64,000 nucleotides of DNA. It comes from Arthrobacter sp. Y81. Lineage in GTDB: Bacteria; Actinomycetota; Actinomycetes; Actinomycetales; Micrococcaceae. Every line of letters begins with the position of its first letter. Within the stretch, counting starts at the first letter, position 1. The position numbers and the translations under genes were made by a program. Below, in pieces: positions 1 to 8,071 of this stretch. Below the pieces are notes generated by a model that was not told the origin of the DNA, searched no databases, and saw only the letters and a list, made by a program, of their open reading frames with translations. The stretch covers positions 1 through 64,000 of the forward strand of contig NZ_PJIL01000020.1 in assembly GCF_002929335.1 (NCBI RefSeq), written 5' to 3'.

Positions 1-76
1 CCTCCGTGGTGATCCGGAGGGTCACGAAGTTACGGGACGGGCTTGTCACAAAGACTTCCGCGGCAATGATTTTCAC
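1..76 (-). CDS. manD: Mannonate dehydratase, N-terminal fragment (cut by window edge)
   Basis: Only the first 25 codons lie in the window. They start at a GTG (76..74) preceded by AAAGGA. The peptide opens VKIIAAEVFVTSPSRNFVTL, which I recognise as the start of ManD-type mannonate dehydratases of the enolase superfamily. These dehydrate D-mannonate to 2-keto-3-deoxy-D-gluconate. This step follows glucuronate isomerase and fructuronate reductase, both encoded just to the right, so the context agrees. The gene is 33 bp downstream of the symporter gene and probably co-transcribed with it. The call rests on a short peptide plus context. Confidence 0.75.
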   Translation of the reverse strand, partial: MKIIAAEVFVTSPSRNFVTLRITTE

Positions 77-109
77 AGCTATTCCTTTCGAGCGGGGCTG
101 GGGCGGGGC

Positions 110-1543
110 TTAGTTGGAGGTGGCGGCGAACGGCTTGGCGGCCGCGGTGGCCTCGGCGGCGCGGGACGGTTCGGTCCCGCCGGACGGTTCAGTCCCGGGA
201 ACACCGTTCTCTCCGTCCACGCGGCGGGCCCGGATCTCGGCCAGGATCTCGGCGTGCATGGCGTCCGTCAGCTTGTACTTGGACATGACCAGCACGGCCA
301 GGATGGTCAGCACGGCCGGGATGGCACCGGCGGCGAGCTGGATTCCGAACACGGCGTCCGCGGTCTGCACGGCGCCGGACTTGTAGCCGCCCAATGCCAG
401 GGCGTATGCGGCGAGCGCTCCGCCCACGGCCTGGCCGGTTTTGCGGGTGAAGGAGAACAGCGCGTAGGTGATGCCTTCGGTGCGGACGCCGGTCTTCCAT
501 TCCCCGTATTCGACGGTGTCGGCTTCCAGTGCCCACACCACGATGTTGACGGCGAGGACACCGAGGAGGCTGATCACCAGGCCGGTGAAGCCCATCCAGA
601 CCTGGCTGGCTGGAGTGAAGAAGATGATGGCGCCGCCGATGACGGTGAGCAGCGACGAGTAGATGTAGACGCGCTTCTTGCCGATGGAGCGGACCAGCCT
701 GGGCATGAACGCGGCCAGCACGAAAGTGAACACCAGCTGGATGATGGACAGAACCGGGTACAGGTCAAGGCGTCCCAGGACGTCGCGCAGGTAGTACAGC
801 TGCACCGACGTCAGCGCCAGGTAGCCCGAAAGGAAGAAGAAGGAGCTGATGCACAGCATCAGGAGGGGCTTGTTGCCCTTGAGCGTGTCCATGCTCTGCT
901 TGACCGAGACGTTCGGGACGGCGCGGTGGACGCGTTCCTTGGCGGTCATGACGGTGAAGAAGTAGAGGGCGGCACCGATCGCCACGAACACCAGCGTGAT
1001 GGTGGTGAAGGTTGCCTGCAGGTCGGCGCCGGGCTTGATGAGCGGGGCGACGAAGATGCCGAGGGCCGAGCCCACCAGCAGTCCGCCCACCATGCGGGCC
1101 GATCCCAGCTTGGCGCGCTCCCCCGGCTCCTGGGTCATGGCGCCGGCGAGGGAGCCGTACGGAATGTTGACCAGGCTGTAGGCCAGGCCAAGGGCCGCGT
1201 AGGTGACGTAGGCGTAGAGCAGGGTTCCGGACTCGCCCAACTGCGGGACGGAGAAGGTTGCAACGCTCAGGAGCAGCAGCGGGATGGAGCCGAACATGAT
1301 GAACGGACGGAACTTCCCGAAGCGCTTGCTGAAGGTGCGGTCCACCATGCGGCCGGCAAAGACATCGGCGAACGCGTCAAAGATCCTGACGACCAGCAGC
1401 AGGGTACCTGCAGCGGCGGCCGAGATTCCTGCAACGTCCGTGTAGTAAACGAGAAGGAACATGGTGGCGGTGGTGAAGGCGAGATTGTTGGCTGCATCCC
1501 CGGCGCCGTAGCCGACGATGCTTAGCTTGCTCAGCTTTTTCAT
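110..1543 (-). CDS. GPH-family sugar/glucuronide:cation symporter (MFS)
   Basis: 477-residue integral membrane protein of the glycoside-pentoside-hexuronide:cation symporter family (MelB/UidB-like), with about 12 hydrophobic segments. The N-terminus (YGAGDAANNLAFTT) and the loop MVDRTFSKRFGKFRPFIMFG match the family's DRT-x-RxGRFRPW hallmark. The ATG at 1543 has AAAGGAG upstream; a longer frame to 1684 adds 47 residues unlike a membrane protein and is rejected. It lies upstream of manD and downstream of a LacI-type operator at 1707-1722, so it probably imports glucuronate or glucuronides for the uxaC/uxuB pathway. The exact substrate is inferred. The C-terminal tail is rich in Ala, Gly and Glu. 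Confidence 0.85.
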   Translation of the reverse strand: MKKLSKLSIVGYGAGDAANNLAFTTATMFLLVYYTDVAGISAAAAGTLLLVVRIFDAFADVFAGRMVDRTFSKRFGKFRPFIMFGSIPLLLLSVATFSVPQLGESGTLLYAYVTYAALGLAYSLVNIPYGSLAGAMTQEPGERAKLGSARMVGGLLVGSALGIFVAPLIKPGADLQATFTTITLVFVAIGAALYFFTVMTAKERVHRAVPNVSVKQSMDTLKGNKPLLMLCISSFFFLSGYLALTSVQLYYLRDVLGRLDLYPVLSIIQLVFTFVLAAFMPRLVRSIGKKRVYIYSSLLTVIGGAIIFFTPASQVWMGFTGLVISLLGVLAVNIVVWALEADTVEYGEWKTGVRTEGITYALFSFTRKTGQAVGGALAAYALALGGYKSGAVQTADAVFGIQLAAGAIPAVLTILAVLVMSKYKLTDAMHAEILAEIRARRVDGENGVPGTEPSGGTEPSRAAEATAAAKPFAATSN

Positions 1544-1706
1544 GATTTGGGCTCCTTTACCCGGTGCCGCCCCCGTGGAGCCGGCGAAAAAATTGTGAAA
1601 ATGCTTGGGGTGGTGATGCTGTGAAAAGTCTTGGGCCTCCGGCGGGTGCGATTCCCGGGATGCCGGTTTTGGCTCTTGTTGCAATCCTAATTACTTGGCA
1701 ATCATT

Positions 1707-1722
1707 TGGCAAGCGGTTGCCA
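1707..1722. promoter_or_regulatory. LacI-type operator upstream of the symporter gene
   Basis: TGGCAAGCGGTTGCCA is a 16-bp palindrome with one mismatched pair and the central CG typical of LacI/GalR operators. It is about 160 bp upstream of the symporter start and close to an AT-rich stretch. It matches sites at 4675, 13374, 13452 and 15469, which supports a shared repressor, one of the two LacI proteins encoded here. Confidence 0.65.
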
Positions 1723-1753
1723 TTATTTTTGTTGAAAGTTCATTAAACACTAA

Positions 1754-1786
1754 TGCCCGGCTCCCCTTGATCCGGGGGGCCGGGCA
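1754..1786 (-). terminator. Hairpin downstream of fructuronate reductase gene
   Basis: The left arm TGCCCGGC-T-CCCC pairs with GGGG-G-GCCGGGCA across a short loop. On the minus strand the stem is followed by TTAGTGTTTAA. It is 22 bp beyond the uxuB stop codon, as expected for an intrinsic terminator separating uxaC-uxuB from the symporter-manD unit. Confidence 0.6.
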
Positions 1787-1807
1787 GCAGCGCACGTACG
1801 GAGGACG

Positions 1808-3241
1808 CTACGGGGAGACAGCCAGCTCCTCGAACGTTCCGCACAAGTCTGCAATCAGTTCCACGACGACGGCGTCCCCGGCCAGCGCCGGATCCACCAG
1901 GCCCAGCAGGGCACGGATCCGCTCCGTACCACTGAGCCGGTTGGCTGCGGCCACCTGGTCAGCCAGGGGATCCTGGAACGCGGCGGCGGCGGCGCTGTAG
2001 TCCATCCAGGCGGCGATCATAAGCGCGGCGGCCGCACCGGACCTGCCCGCGGCGCGCTCGGCCTGCAGCACCGGAACGGCGCGCATCCGGAGCTTGGTGC
2101 TGCCGTCCATGGCGATCTGCGCGAGGTGGTGGGCAATCCGGGCGTTGCTGAAGCGTGCCAGCAGGGCGGCGCGGTAGGCCGGTATCTGCAGGTCCGCAGC
2201 ATTTCCGTCCGGCCCGGAAAGGTTGGCTTCCGCCTCGTCCCAGAACTTCTCGACGGCCTGCAGGCACAGCGGGTCCGCCAACGCCTGGGCCACGGTGGTG
2301 TGGCCGCGGAGCTGGCCTGCGTAGGCAAGCAGCGAGTGCGCGCCGTTCAGGAGCCGGAGTTTGCGGTTCTCGTACGGCTCGATGTCTGCCACGAACACGG
2401 CACCGGCGTCTTCCCAGCGCGGCCGCCCGGCCGGGAAGTCCCCGCTGAGCACCCAGTTGGAAAAGGGCTCGGCCACCACGGGCGAATTGTCGCGGTAGCC
2501 GCACGCGGCCTGGACGGCGGCAATGTCCGCGTCGGTTGTCCGCGGAGTGATGCGGTCCACCGAGGTGCTGACGAAGCTGATGTTGGCGTTGATCCATTCG
2601 GCCAGGCCGGCGTCCCACGCCCCGGCCATGCCTGCCACTGCGTTGTGCGCCACGGTGCCGTTGTTGGAGAGGTTGTCACAGCAGACGACGGCGAGCGGCC
2701 CCGCCCCGGCAGCCCGGCGCGCGGCGAGGGCCAGCACAAGCCGGCCCAGCGGCGTCGTCGGGTTTCCGCTGCCGGATGCCAGCACCGCGAGGTCGGCAAC
2801 GACGTCGGACGCGGTCCGGTCGAGGTGGCCGTCGGCGCCGAGCCGGTACGCCGCTTCGGTGATGGTCAGGGTGACGACGGCGGTGGCGGGAGCGGCAACC
2901 AGCTCCGCCAGCCGCTGTACATCCGCGCCGTCCGCGGCCTCCACGATGCTGCTGACCACGGTGAACGAGTCTCCGTCGTCGGCGCGTTCCACCACGGTGA
3001 ACAGCCCGTCCTGTTCAGCCAGGGCCAGCGCGGCGTCGGGGCGGCGGCCGGTGAAGGCGGCGATGCCCCAGTCCGCGGCGTCGGACGCCTGGTGCGTGAA
3101 CCAGGCCTGGTGCGAGCGGTGGAAGGCGCCCAGCCCCAGGTGGACGATCCGCACCGGCGCCTTGGCGGACGGGCGCAGGCGGCGGTTGAGTTGGGGAAGG
3201 TCGACAGCGGATTGAGCCTCAGGCTGCAGTTCGATGCTCAC
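1808..3241 (-). CDS. uxuB: Fructuronate reductase (mannitol dehydrogenase family)
   Basis: 477-residue NAD-dependent polyol dehydrogenase of the mannitol dehydrogenase family; in this context it interconverts D-fructuronate and D-mannonate. The Rossmann N-terminus reads RIVHLGLGAFHRSHQAW, and the C-terminal catalytic domain carries the family signature KLRLLNGAHSLLAY (Lys, Asn, His). Length is normal. The GTG start overlaps the uxaC stop as GTGA, so the two are translationally coupled. Tagaturonate/altronate or mannitol activity cannot be excluded from sequence alone, but uxaC upstream and manD nearby favour the mannonate route. Confidence 0.85.
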   Translation of the reverse strand: MSIELQPEAQSAVDLPQLNRRLRPSAKAPVRIVHLGLGAFHRSHQAWFTHQASDAADWGIAAFTGRRPDAALALAEQDGLFTVVERADDGDSFTVVSSIVEAADGADVQRLAELVAAPATAVVTLTITEAAYRLGADGHLDRTASDVVADLAVLASGSGNPTTPLGRLVLALAARRAAGAGPLAVVCCDNLSNNGTVAHNAVAGMAGAWDAGLAEWINANISFVSTSVDRITPRTTDADIAAVQAACGYRDNSPVVAEPFSNWVLSGDFPAGRPRWEDAGAVFVADIEPYENRKLRLLNGAHSLLAYAGQLRGHTTVAQALADPLCLQAVEKFWDEAEANLSGPDGNAADLQIPAYRAALLARFSNARIAHHLAQIAMDGSTKLRMRAVPVLQAERAAGRSGAAAALMIAAWMDYSAAAAAFQDPLADQVAAANRLSGTERIRALLGLVDPALAGDAVVVELIADLCGTFEELAVSP

Positions 3242-4644
3242 AGCTTGAACACCCTTCGGGGCGAGCCGTCGACGAGGTCGACGATCAGTTCATGGGCGCG
3301 GTCCTCGCTGACGCGGTGCTCGGCCACGAGCCTGGCCAGGAAGGAGGCCTCGATCCGGCGGGACGCATCGTGTCGTGCCGGGATGGAGCAGAAGGCGCGG
3401 GTGTCGTCGATGAAGCCGGACGAGCGGGAGAAGCCGGCGGTCTCGGTGACGGCCGAGCGGAAGCGCAGCATGGCGTCCGGCGCGTCCAGGAACCACCACG
3501 GGGCGCCGAGGTAGACGGACGGGTAGAAGCCTGCCAGCGGAGCGAGTTCGCGGGAGAACACGGTCTCGTCCAGGGTGAAGAGCACCAGGTGGAAGTCCTT
3601 GGCGGTGCCGAAGTCCTGCAGCAGCGGACGGATCGCCTCGGTGTAGTTGACGGCGAACGGGATGTCGTGGCCCGTGTCGGCGCCGTAGGCGTTGAAGGTG
3701 GGTGCGTGGTGGTTGCGGTACGACCCCGGGTGGATGGTCATCACCAGGCCGTCCTCCACGGACATCCGCGCCATCTGGTACATCATGTGGGCTTCGAAGT
3801 CTTCGCGGTCCTGGGCCGTGGCCTGGCCCGAGCGGGCCCGGTCGAACAGCTTCGCCGCATCGCCGGCGTCGAGCTTCAACGTTGCGGGAGTGCGGACGCC
3901 GTGGTCGGCGGAGACGGCGCCGTGGTCCACGAAATAACGACGCCGGTTTTCCAGTGCCGCGATGTAGCCGGCATAGCCGGTGGCGCCGTCGCCGGCTGCC
4001 GCGATGAGCCGGTCAACGTTCGCGGCCCAGGTGGGGTGCGCGATGTTCAGGTAGGCGTCCGGGCGGAAGGTGGGCAGGACGCGTCCGTGGAACGTGGGGT
4101 CCTCGGCGATCGCCTTGTGGCTGGCGAGGCTGTCCAGGGGGTCGTCCGTGGTGGCCAGCACCTCGATGTTGAAGTCCTTGAAGAGCTGGCGGGGCCGGAA
4201 ACCGGGCTCCAGAAGCTTGGCGGAAATGGCATCGTAGCTGGCATCGGCAGTTTCGGCGCTGATCTCCTGCTGGAGGCCGAAGACGCTGTCGAACTGGGTG
4301 CGGAGCCAGTAGCCGGAGGCGGTCCCCTCGAACAGCGGCCAGGCCTGGCAGAACTCGCGCCAGACGGTGCGGGAGTCCGGTTCCGCGGTGTTCGAGCCGC
4401 GCAGCCGGTCCAGCGGGACCCCGCTGGCGTGGATCAGCCGGGTGACGTAGTGGTCCGGGCTGACCAGCAGCGCTGCCGGGTCCGGGAACGGGGTGTTGTG
4501 CTCGATGACTGCGGCGTCAACGTGCCCGTGCGGGGAAATGATGGGCAGGTCCTGGACGCGCTGCAGGAGGTCGCGCGCAATGCTGCGCGTTCCGGGATCC
4601 GCGGGCAGGAGCCGGTCTGGGTTGGCTGCAATCGACTGTGACAT
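3238..4644 (-). CDS. uxaC: Glucuronate/galacturonate isomerase
   Basis: 468-residue uronate isomerase of the amidohydrolase superfamily, converting D-glucuronate to D-fructuronate. The family's metal-ligand segment appears near the N-terminus as ISPHGHVDA. Later blocks typical of UxaC are DDPLDSLASHKAI, MTIHPGSYRNHH and the C-terminal GFIDDTRAFCSIPARHD. Length matches the family. The ATG at 4644 lies 30 bp downstream of a LacI-type operator at 4675-4690. It is first in the uxaC-uxuB operon, with lacI just upstream on the same strand, so uronate-induced derepression is likely. Confidence 0.92.
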   Translation of the reverse strand: MSQSIAANPDRLLPADPGTRSIARDLLQRVQDLPIISPHGHVDAAVIEHNTPFPDPAALLVSPDHYVTRLIHASGVPLDRLRGSNTAEPDSRTVWREFCQAWPLFEGTASGYWLRTQFDSVFGLQQEISAETADASYDAISAKLLEPGFRPRQLFKDFNIEVLATTDDPLDSLASHKAIAEDPTFHGRVLPTFRPDAYLNIAHPTWAANVDRLIAAAGDGATGYAGYIAALENRRRYFVDHGAVSADHGVRTPATLKLDAGDAAKLFDRARSGQATAQDREDFEAHMMYQMARMSVEDGLVMTIHPGSYRNHHAPTFNAYGADTGHDIPFAVNYTEAIRPLLQDFGTAKDFHLVLFTLDETVFSRELAPLAGFYPSVYLGAPWWFLDAPDAMLRFRSAVTETAGFSRSSGFIDDTRAFCSIPARHDASRRIEASFLARLVAEHRVSEDRAHELIVDLVDGSPRRVFKL

Positions 4645-4674
4645 AGCTCAATGGTCGGGTCTGCAGTCGCCTTT

Positions 4675-4690
4675 TGTCAACCGGTTGCCA
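4675..4690. promoter_or_regulatory. LacI-type operator in front of uxaC
   Basis: TGTCAACCGGTTGCCA, with an extra half-site ATTGCCA at 4694-4700, lies between the lacI gene and uxaC. Its position just upstream of the uxaC start would let a repressor block the uxaC-uxuB promoter. It shares the TGxCAACC/GGTTGCCA pattern with the other sites in this block. Confidence 0.7.
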
Positions 4691-4728
4691 TAAATTGCCA
4701 TCTTGGTTGCGGAGCGCCTCAGGTAAAG

Positions 4729-5790
4729 CTAGCCCGCGGGCAGGAGCCGTCCGCTCGAGCCCCGCAGCACCAGCTCCGTTTCGACGCGCAGCGTTCCGGC
4801 TGGCTCCCCCGTGCCGTGCAGGAGGTCAAGCAGCAGTGCGGCAGCGCCCGAGCCGCACTCCCCCAGCGGCGATCGCACGGTGGTGAGCGGCGGCGTGGTG
4901 AAATCCGCCCCGAAGATGTCGTCGAAGCCCACGATGCTGATCTGGTCCGGAACCACCATGCCCGCGGCCTGGAGTTCCTGCATGAGGCCGATGGCCAGGA
5001 GGTCGTTGTAGGTCAGCACAGCCGTGGCCCCGCTGGCCCGGACGTCGCGCGCCACCTGCCGGCCGCCGTCGACCGTGGGCTTGGTGGATTCCAGCCGCAC
5101 GGCCTCGATCCGGGACCATTCGCAGGCGGCCTGCACGCCTTCCCAGCGGCGGGCGGACATCCAGGACTGCAGCGGCCCGGCAACAAAGGCAACCTTGTGG
5201 TGCCCGTTGGCCGCCAGGCTGCGCACAGCCTCGCTGATGCCCTTGTTCACGTCGGGCACCACGCAGGGCACGCCGTCGACCTCGCGGTTGATGACCACCA
5301 CGGGCTTGTCGCGGGCGAGGGTGCGGATGTCGTCGTCGTCCATGCGCGGGCTGGCAAGGATGAGGCCGTCCACGGTGGCCATCATCCGGCGGGCGGCGGT
5401 CAGCTCGGTGACGGCGGACTCGGCGGATTCGGCAAGGACCAGGGTGTAGTCCCGCAGGGTGGCGGTGGTTTCCGCTCCGCGGATGATGTCGAAGAAGGTG
5501 GGGTTGGTGATGTCCGCGACGATCAGCCCGAAGGTGTTGGTGCGCCCGGTGGGGAGGGCGCGCGCGAACGGGTTGACCTGGTAGTTCAGTTCGGCGGCGG
5601 CATCCTCGATGAGTTTCTGCGTCTTGGCGCTGACCCGGCCCGGTTTACTGAGCGCCCGGGACACCGTGGACGGGTTGACGCCGGCAACCTTGGCAATGTC
5701 GTAAATGGTGGCGTTGGGCTTGCCGTCCCGAGCGTGCTTTTTGGCCGGCGCTGTTGTTGCGGCAACTTCCGGCGTCTTGGGTTCAGTCAC
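4729..5790 (-). CDS. LacI-family transcriptional repressor
   Basis: 353-residue LacI/GalR regulator. The N-terminal HTH and hinge (ATIYDIAKVAGVNPSTVSRA, about residues 27-46) is canonical. A periplasmic-binding-protein-like effector domain follows, with VGFDDIFGADFTTPPLTTVR near the C-terminus. The GTG start gives a basic, Ala-rich 25-residue leader; GTG is preferred because no nearer ATG keeps the HTH. It is encoded just upstream of uxaC on the same strand, with an operator in the gap, so it probably represses the hexuronate genes with a uronate intermediate as inducer (inference). It is paralogous to the LacI at 15596-16621. Confidence 0.88.
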   Translation of the reverse strand: MTEPKTPEVAATTAPAKKHARDGKPNATIYDIAKVAGVNPSTVSRALSKPGRVSAKTQKLIEDAAAELNYQVNPFARALPTGRTNTFGLIVADITNPTFFDIIRGAETTATLRDYTLVLAESAESAVTELTAARRMMATVDGLILASPRMDDDDIRTLARDKPVVVINREVDGVPCVVPDVNKGISEAVRSLAANGHHKVAFVAGPLQSWMSARRWEGVQAACEWSRIEAVRLESTKPTVDGGRQVARDVRASGATAVLTYNDLLAIGLMQELQAAGMVVPDQISIVGFDDIFGADFTTPPLTTVRSPLGECGSGAAALLLDLLHGTGEPAGTLRVETELVLRGSSGRLLPAG

Positions 5791-5814
5791 CGCCCCATCC
5801 TAACGAGGAAACAA

Positions 5815-5880
5815 CCCAACTGGGTCGCAGTTAATGTCGTTATGAGCGCCCATAACGACATTAACTGCGACCCAGTTGGG
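5815..5880. repeat. Perfect 66-bp palindrome (30-bp arms, 6-nt loop)
   Basis: Positions 5815-5844 and 5851-5880 are exact reverse complements over 30 bp and are separated by AGCGCC. The arms are only about half GC, well below the surroundings. There is no T-tract, so it is not a standard intrinsic terminator, although such a stem could stop RNA polymerase from either side. It lies between the lacI start and the 3' end of the dehydrogenase gene. A multi-copy intergenic palindrome is the likeliest identity; no second copy exists in this window. Confidence 0.85.
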
Positions 5881-5894
5881 CCTGGGATGGCCAG

Positions 5895-5943
5895 CGGTTG
5901 CCGTGCGGGGCTGCCGCGGGTCGGTTGCCGTGCGGGGCTGCCG
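5895..5943. repeat. Two direct 22-bp repeats, 27-bp period
   Basis: A 22-bp unit containing GGTTGCCGTGCGGGGCTGCC occurs at 5895-5916 and again, identical, at 5922-5943, with a 5-nt spacer. It follows directly on the 66-bp palindrome and precedes the stop codon of the dehydrogenase gene. Each copy contains a GGTTGCC resembling a LacI half-site, but the function is unknown. Confidence 0.7.
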
Positions 5944-5954
5944 GCCGGAGTGAG

Positions 5955-7121
5955 CTAGGAGCGCTCGGGGAACTTGCCTTCGTCCGCGATGCGCTTGTTC
6001 AGCTCGGCAAGGAACACATCCTCGTCGAAGTCCAACCCGACTTCCGTGCCGGTCCAGCTGGAGAGGTGGATGGCGTTGGCCAGGCGGACGCCGTTGATGC
6101 CGTCCGATCCCGGGGCCAGCAGCGGGGTGCCGTCCAGGATGTTGGCCGCGAAGTTCTCCAGGACGCCGGCGTGCTGGCCGCCCCAGACGGATTCGAACTC
6201 GATAACTTCGGTGGAGTAGTACTGCTCGGGGTTCAGCTCGCCCATAAAGAGCTTGCGGACATCGTCCATATCCATGCCGTCGCTGAGTTCACGCTCGGGC
6301 TTCTTCAGGCGGGTGACGGTGGCGGTCTTGGAGTTTTCGACGACGATCTTTCCCTGGTCGCCCAGGATCTCGAAGCGGTCGGTTCCCACAAGGTCGTGCG
6401 TGGCGGTGACAAAGACGCCGGTAACGCCGTCTCCGTAATCAACCACCGCAGTCACTTCGTCTTCGACGGCGATGTCGCGGCGGAAGCCGAACGCAACCTT
6501 GGAGTAGACGGACTTCGGCACGCCGCAGATCCACTGCCACAGGTCCAGCTGGTGCGGTGCCTGGTTGACCAGCACGCCGCCGCCCTCGCCGCCCCACGTG
6601 GCCCGCCATTCGCTGGAGTTGTAGTAGCCCTGCGGACGCCACCAGTTGGTGATGATCCAGTTGCTGCGGCGGATCTTGCCGATCTCGCCGTTCTCGACGA
6701 TCTCCTTGAGCTTCCGGTACAGCGGGTTGTTGCGCTGGTTGAACATAATCGCGAAGGACAGCTCAGGCTTGCCCGCGGCAAACTCGTTGAGCTCCTTGAC
6801 CTGCTTGGTGTAGACGCCGGCCGGCTTCTCTACGAGCGCGTGGATGTTGCGCTTGAGGGTCTCGATGCCCATCTCGGGGTGCAGGAAGTGCGGAACGCAG
6901 GTCACGACGGCGTCCACGTCGCCGCTTTCCAGCATGGCGATGTAGTCGTCGTAGAAGGGAACTTCCGGGTACGTGGCCGAGGCCAGTTCCTTCTTCGCGG
7001 GATCGACGTCGCAGATGGCGCCGATCTCCATGTTGGGAACCATGCCCTCCGCGATGAACCTGGCGTAGGCTCCGCCCTGCTGGCCCAGGCCGATAATGCC
7101 GAGGCGTACTTTCTTGGTCAT
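5955..7121 (-). CDS. Gfo/Idh/MocA-family oxidoreductase
   Basis: 388-residue NAD(P)-dependent dehydrogenase. The N-terminal Rossmann domain begins with RLGIIGLGQQGGAYA, and the family EKP motif is in NIHALVEKPAG (about residue 95). A C-terminal alpha/beta domain contains GGGVLVNQAPHQLDLWQW, whose His-x3-D pattern fits the catalytic region of inositol and sugar dehydrogenases. It lies 41 bp downstream of a TIM-barrel isomerase gene and at the end of a peptide-type ABC importer operon, implying oxidation of an imported sugar or cyclitol. The substrate cannot be named from sequence. Confidence 0.85.
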   Translation of the reverse strand: MTKKVRLGIIGLGQQGGAYARFIAEGMVPNMEIGAICDVDPAKKELASATYPEVPFYDDYIAMLESGDVDAVVTCVPHFLHPEMGIETLKRNIHALVEKPAGVYTKQVKELNEFAAGKPELSFAIMFNQRNNPLYRKLKEIVENGEIGKIRRSNWIITNWWRPQGYYNSSEWRATWGGEGGGVLVNQAPHQLDLWQWICGVPKSVYSKVAFGFRRDIAVEDEVTAVVDYGDGVTGVFVTATHDLVGTDRFEILGDQGKIVVENSKTATVTRLKKPERELSDGMDMDDVRKLFMGELNPEQYYSTEVIEFESVWGGQHAGVLENFAANILDGTPLLAPGSDGINGVRLANAIHLSSWTGTEVGLDFDEDVFLAELNKRIADEGKFPERS

Positions 7122-7162
7122 TGTTGAATCTCCGTATTCGTTGGTGCTGAGTCTGGGAAGTC

Positions 7163-8023
7163 TTAGAAGAGGTCGGCGTGGCCCATGGCCACCAGGTTGT
7201 CGTGGGAGGTCTGCAGCGCGTCCCAGACGGTGCGGCCGTACAGTTCGTCCTGTTCAACCAGCATGTATTCGGCTCCGGCTGCCTGCGCGGCAGGGATGAT
7301 CGAGGGAAAGTCCAGGTTGCCTTCGCCTACTTCGGCGAACTGGACCACGTTCTTGAACTCCGCCATGAATCCCATGACGTCGCCTGAATCCAGCAGTCCG
7401 AAAGCTGATTGCGGCATCTGGCCGATCCGGTAGTCCTTCAGGTGAACCATGGCGGTGCGCCCGGCGTACTTTTCCAGGGTCCGGACGGGGTCGAGGCCTC
7501 CGCGCTGTACCCAGTGCACGTCGATTTCCATGCCCATGGCCGGGGAGTTCTCGGCGATGATGTCCAGCATGTATTTGCCGTCGAACTTCGCGAACTCGAT
7601 GTGGTGGTTGTGGTAGTACAGGCCGAGGCCGTGCTCCTGGAGGCGTTCGGCGTAGTCGTTGGCCTGCTTCGCGAAGTCAATGACTGCACCGATCGACTTC
7701 ATTGCCGGGAAGGGCAGCATTCCGATCCGCAGGAGCTTTGAGTCCAGGCGCTTCGCGTCGTCCACGATCTTGTCGAAGTGGTCCTGGAGCGAATCGCCGG
7801 GGCGGCCCTTGGGGGTTTCCATCGCGACGGACAACGCCGCGATGTCCATGCCCAGCTCCGAACGGGAGCGGTCCAGTTCGGCCACGTTCTCCGGTGTCAT
7901 CGGGATCTGGGAAATTTCGACGGCGTTGTAACCGATCGCGCTTACCTTGCGGAGCGTTTCAAACGCGCCGATCTCCGCGAAGCTGTCCTTCAGCATCATC
8001 GCCTGCACGCCTATTTTGGCCAC
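7163..8023 (-). CDS. Sugar phosphate isomerase/epimerase (xylose isomerase-like TIM barrel)
   Basis: 286-residue AP_endonuc_2/xylose-isomerase-like barrel. Supporting segments are YNAVEISQIP near residue 34, LGLYYHNHHIEF (metal-ligand strand, about 133-144), MGMEIDVHWVQRGG, AMVHLKDYRIG and LVEQDEL near the C-terminus. The Glu/Asp/His set for a divalent metal is visible. In-family roles include epimerases and 3-keto-sugar hydratases acting with Gfo/Idh dehydrogenases, and the dehydrogenase gene is next in the operon. It lies 48 bp downstream of the importer ATPase gene. Exact reaction unknown. Confidence 0.82.
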   Translation of the reverse strand: MAKIGVQAMMLKDSFAEIGAFETLRKVSAIGYNAVEISQIPMTPENVAELDRSRSELGMDIAALSVAMETPKGRPGDSLQDHFDKIVDDAKRLDSKLLRIGMLPFPAMKSIGAVIDFAKQANDYAERLQEHGLGLYYHNHHIEFAKFDGKYMLDIIAENSPAMGMEIDVHWVQRGGLDPVRTLEKYAGRTAMVHLKDYRIGQMPQSAFGLLDSGDVMGFMAEFKNVVQFAEVGEGNLDFPSIIPAAQAAGAEYMLVEQDELYGRTVWDALQTSHDNLVAMGHADLF

Positions 8024-8071
8024 GTTATTCCTCCGTTGTTGTACCTGTTGTGTTAAATCCTGCGCCTACCC

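Noticed and set aside
254-1525. 423-codon open frame opposite the symporter gene
   Set aside because: Shadow of high-GC coding; the translation is rich in Gly, Gln, His and Arg with no domain. The same applies to the long antisense frames at 2126-3514, 3292-4641, 8102-9445, 9136-11106 and 27076-28887.
5815-5880. Palindrome read as a recombination site or phage attachment site
   Set aside because: No integrase gene, tRNA or direct duplication is adjacent; a repetitive palindrome or terminator is simpler.
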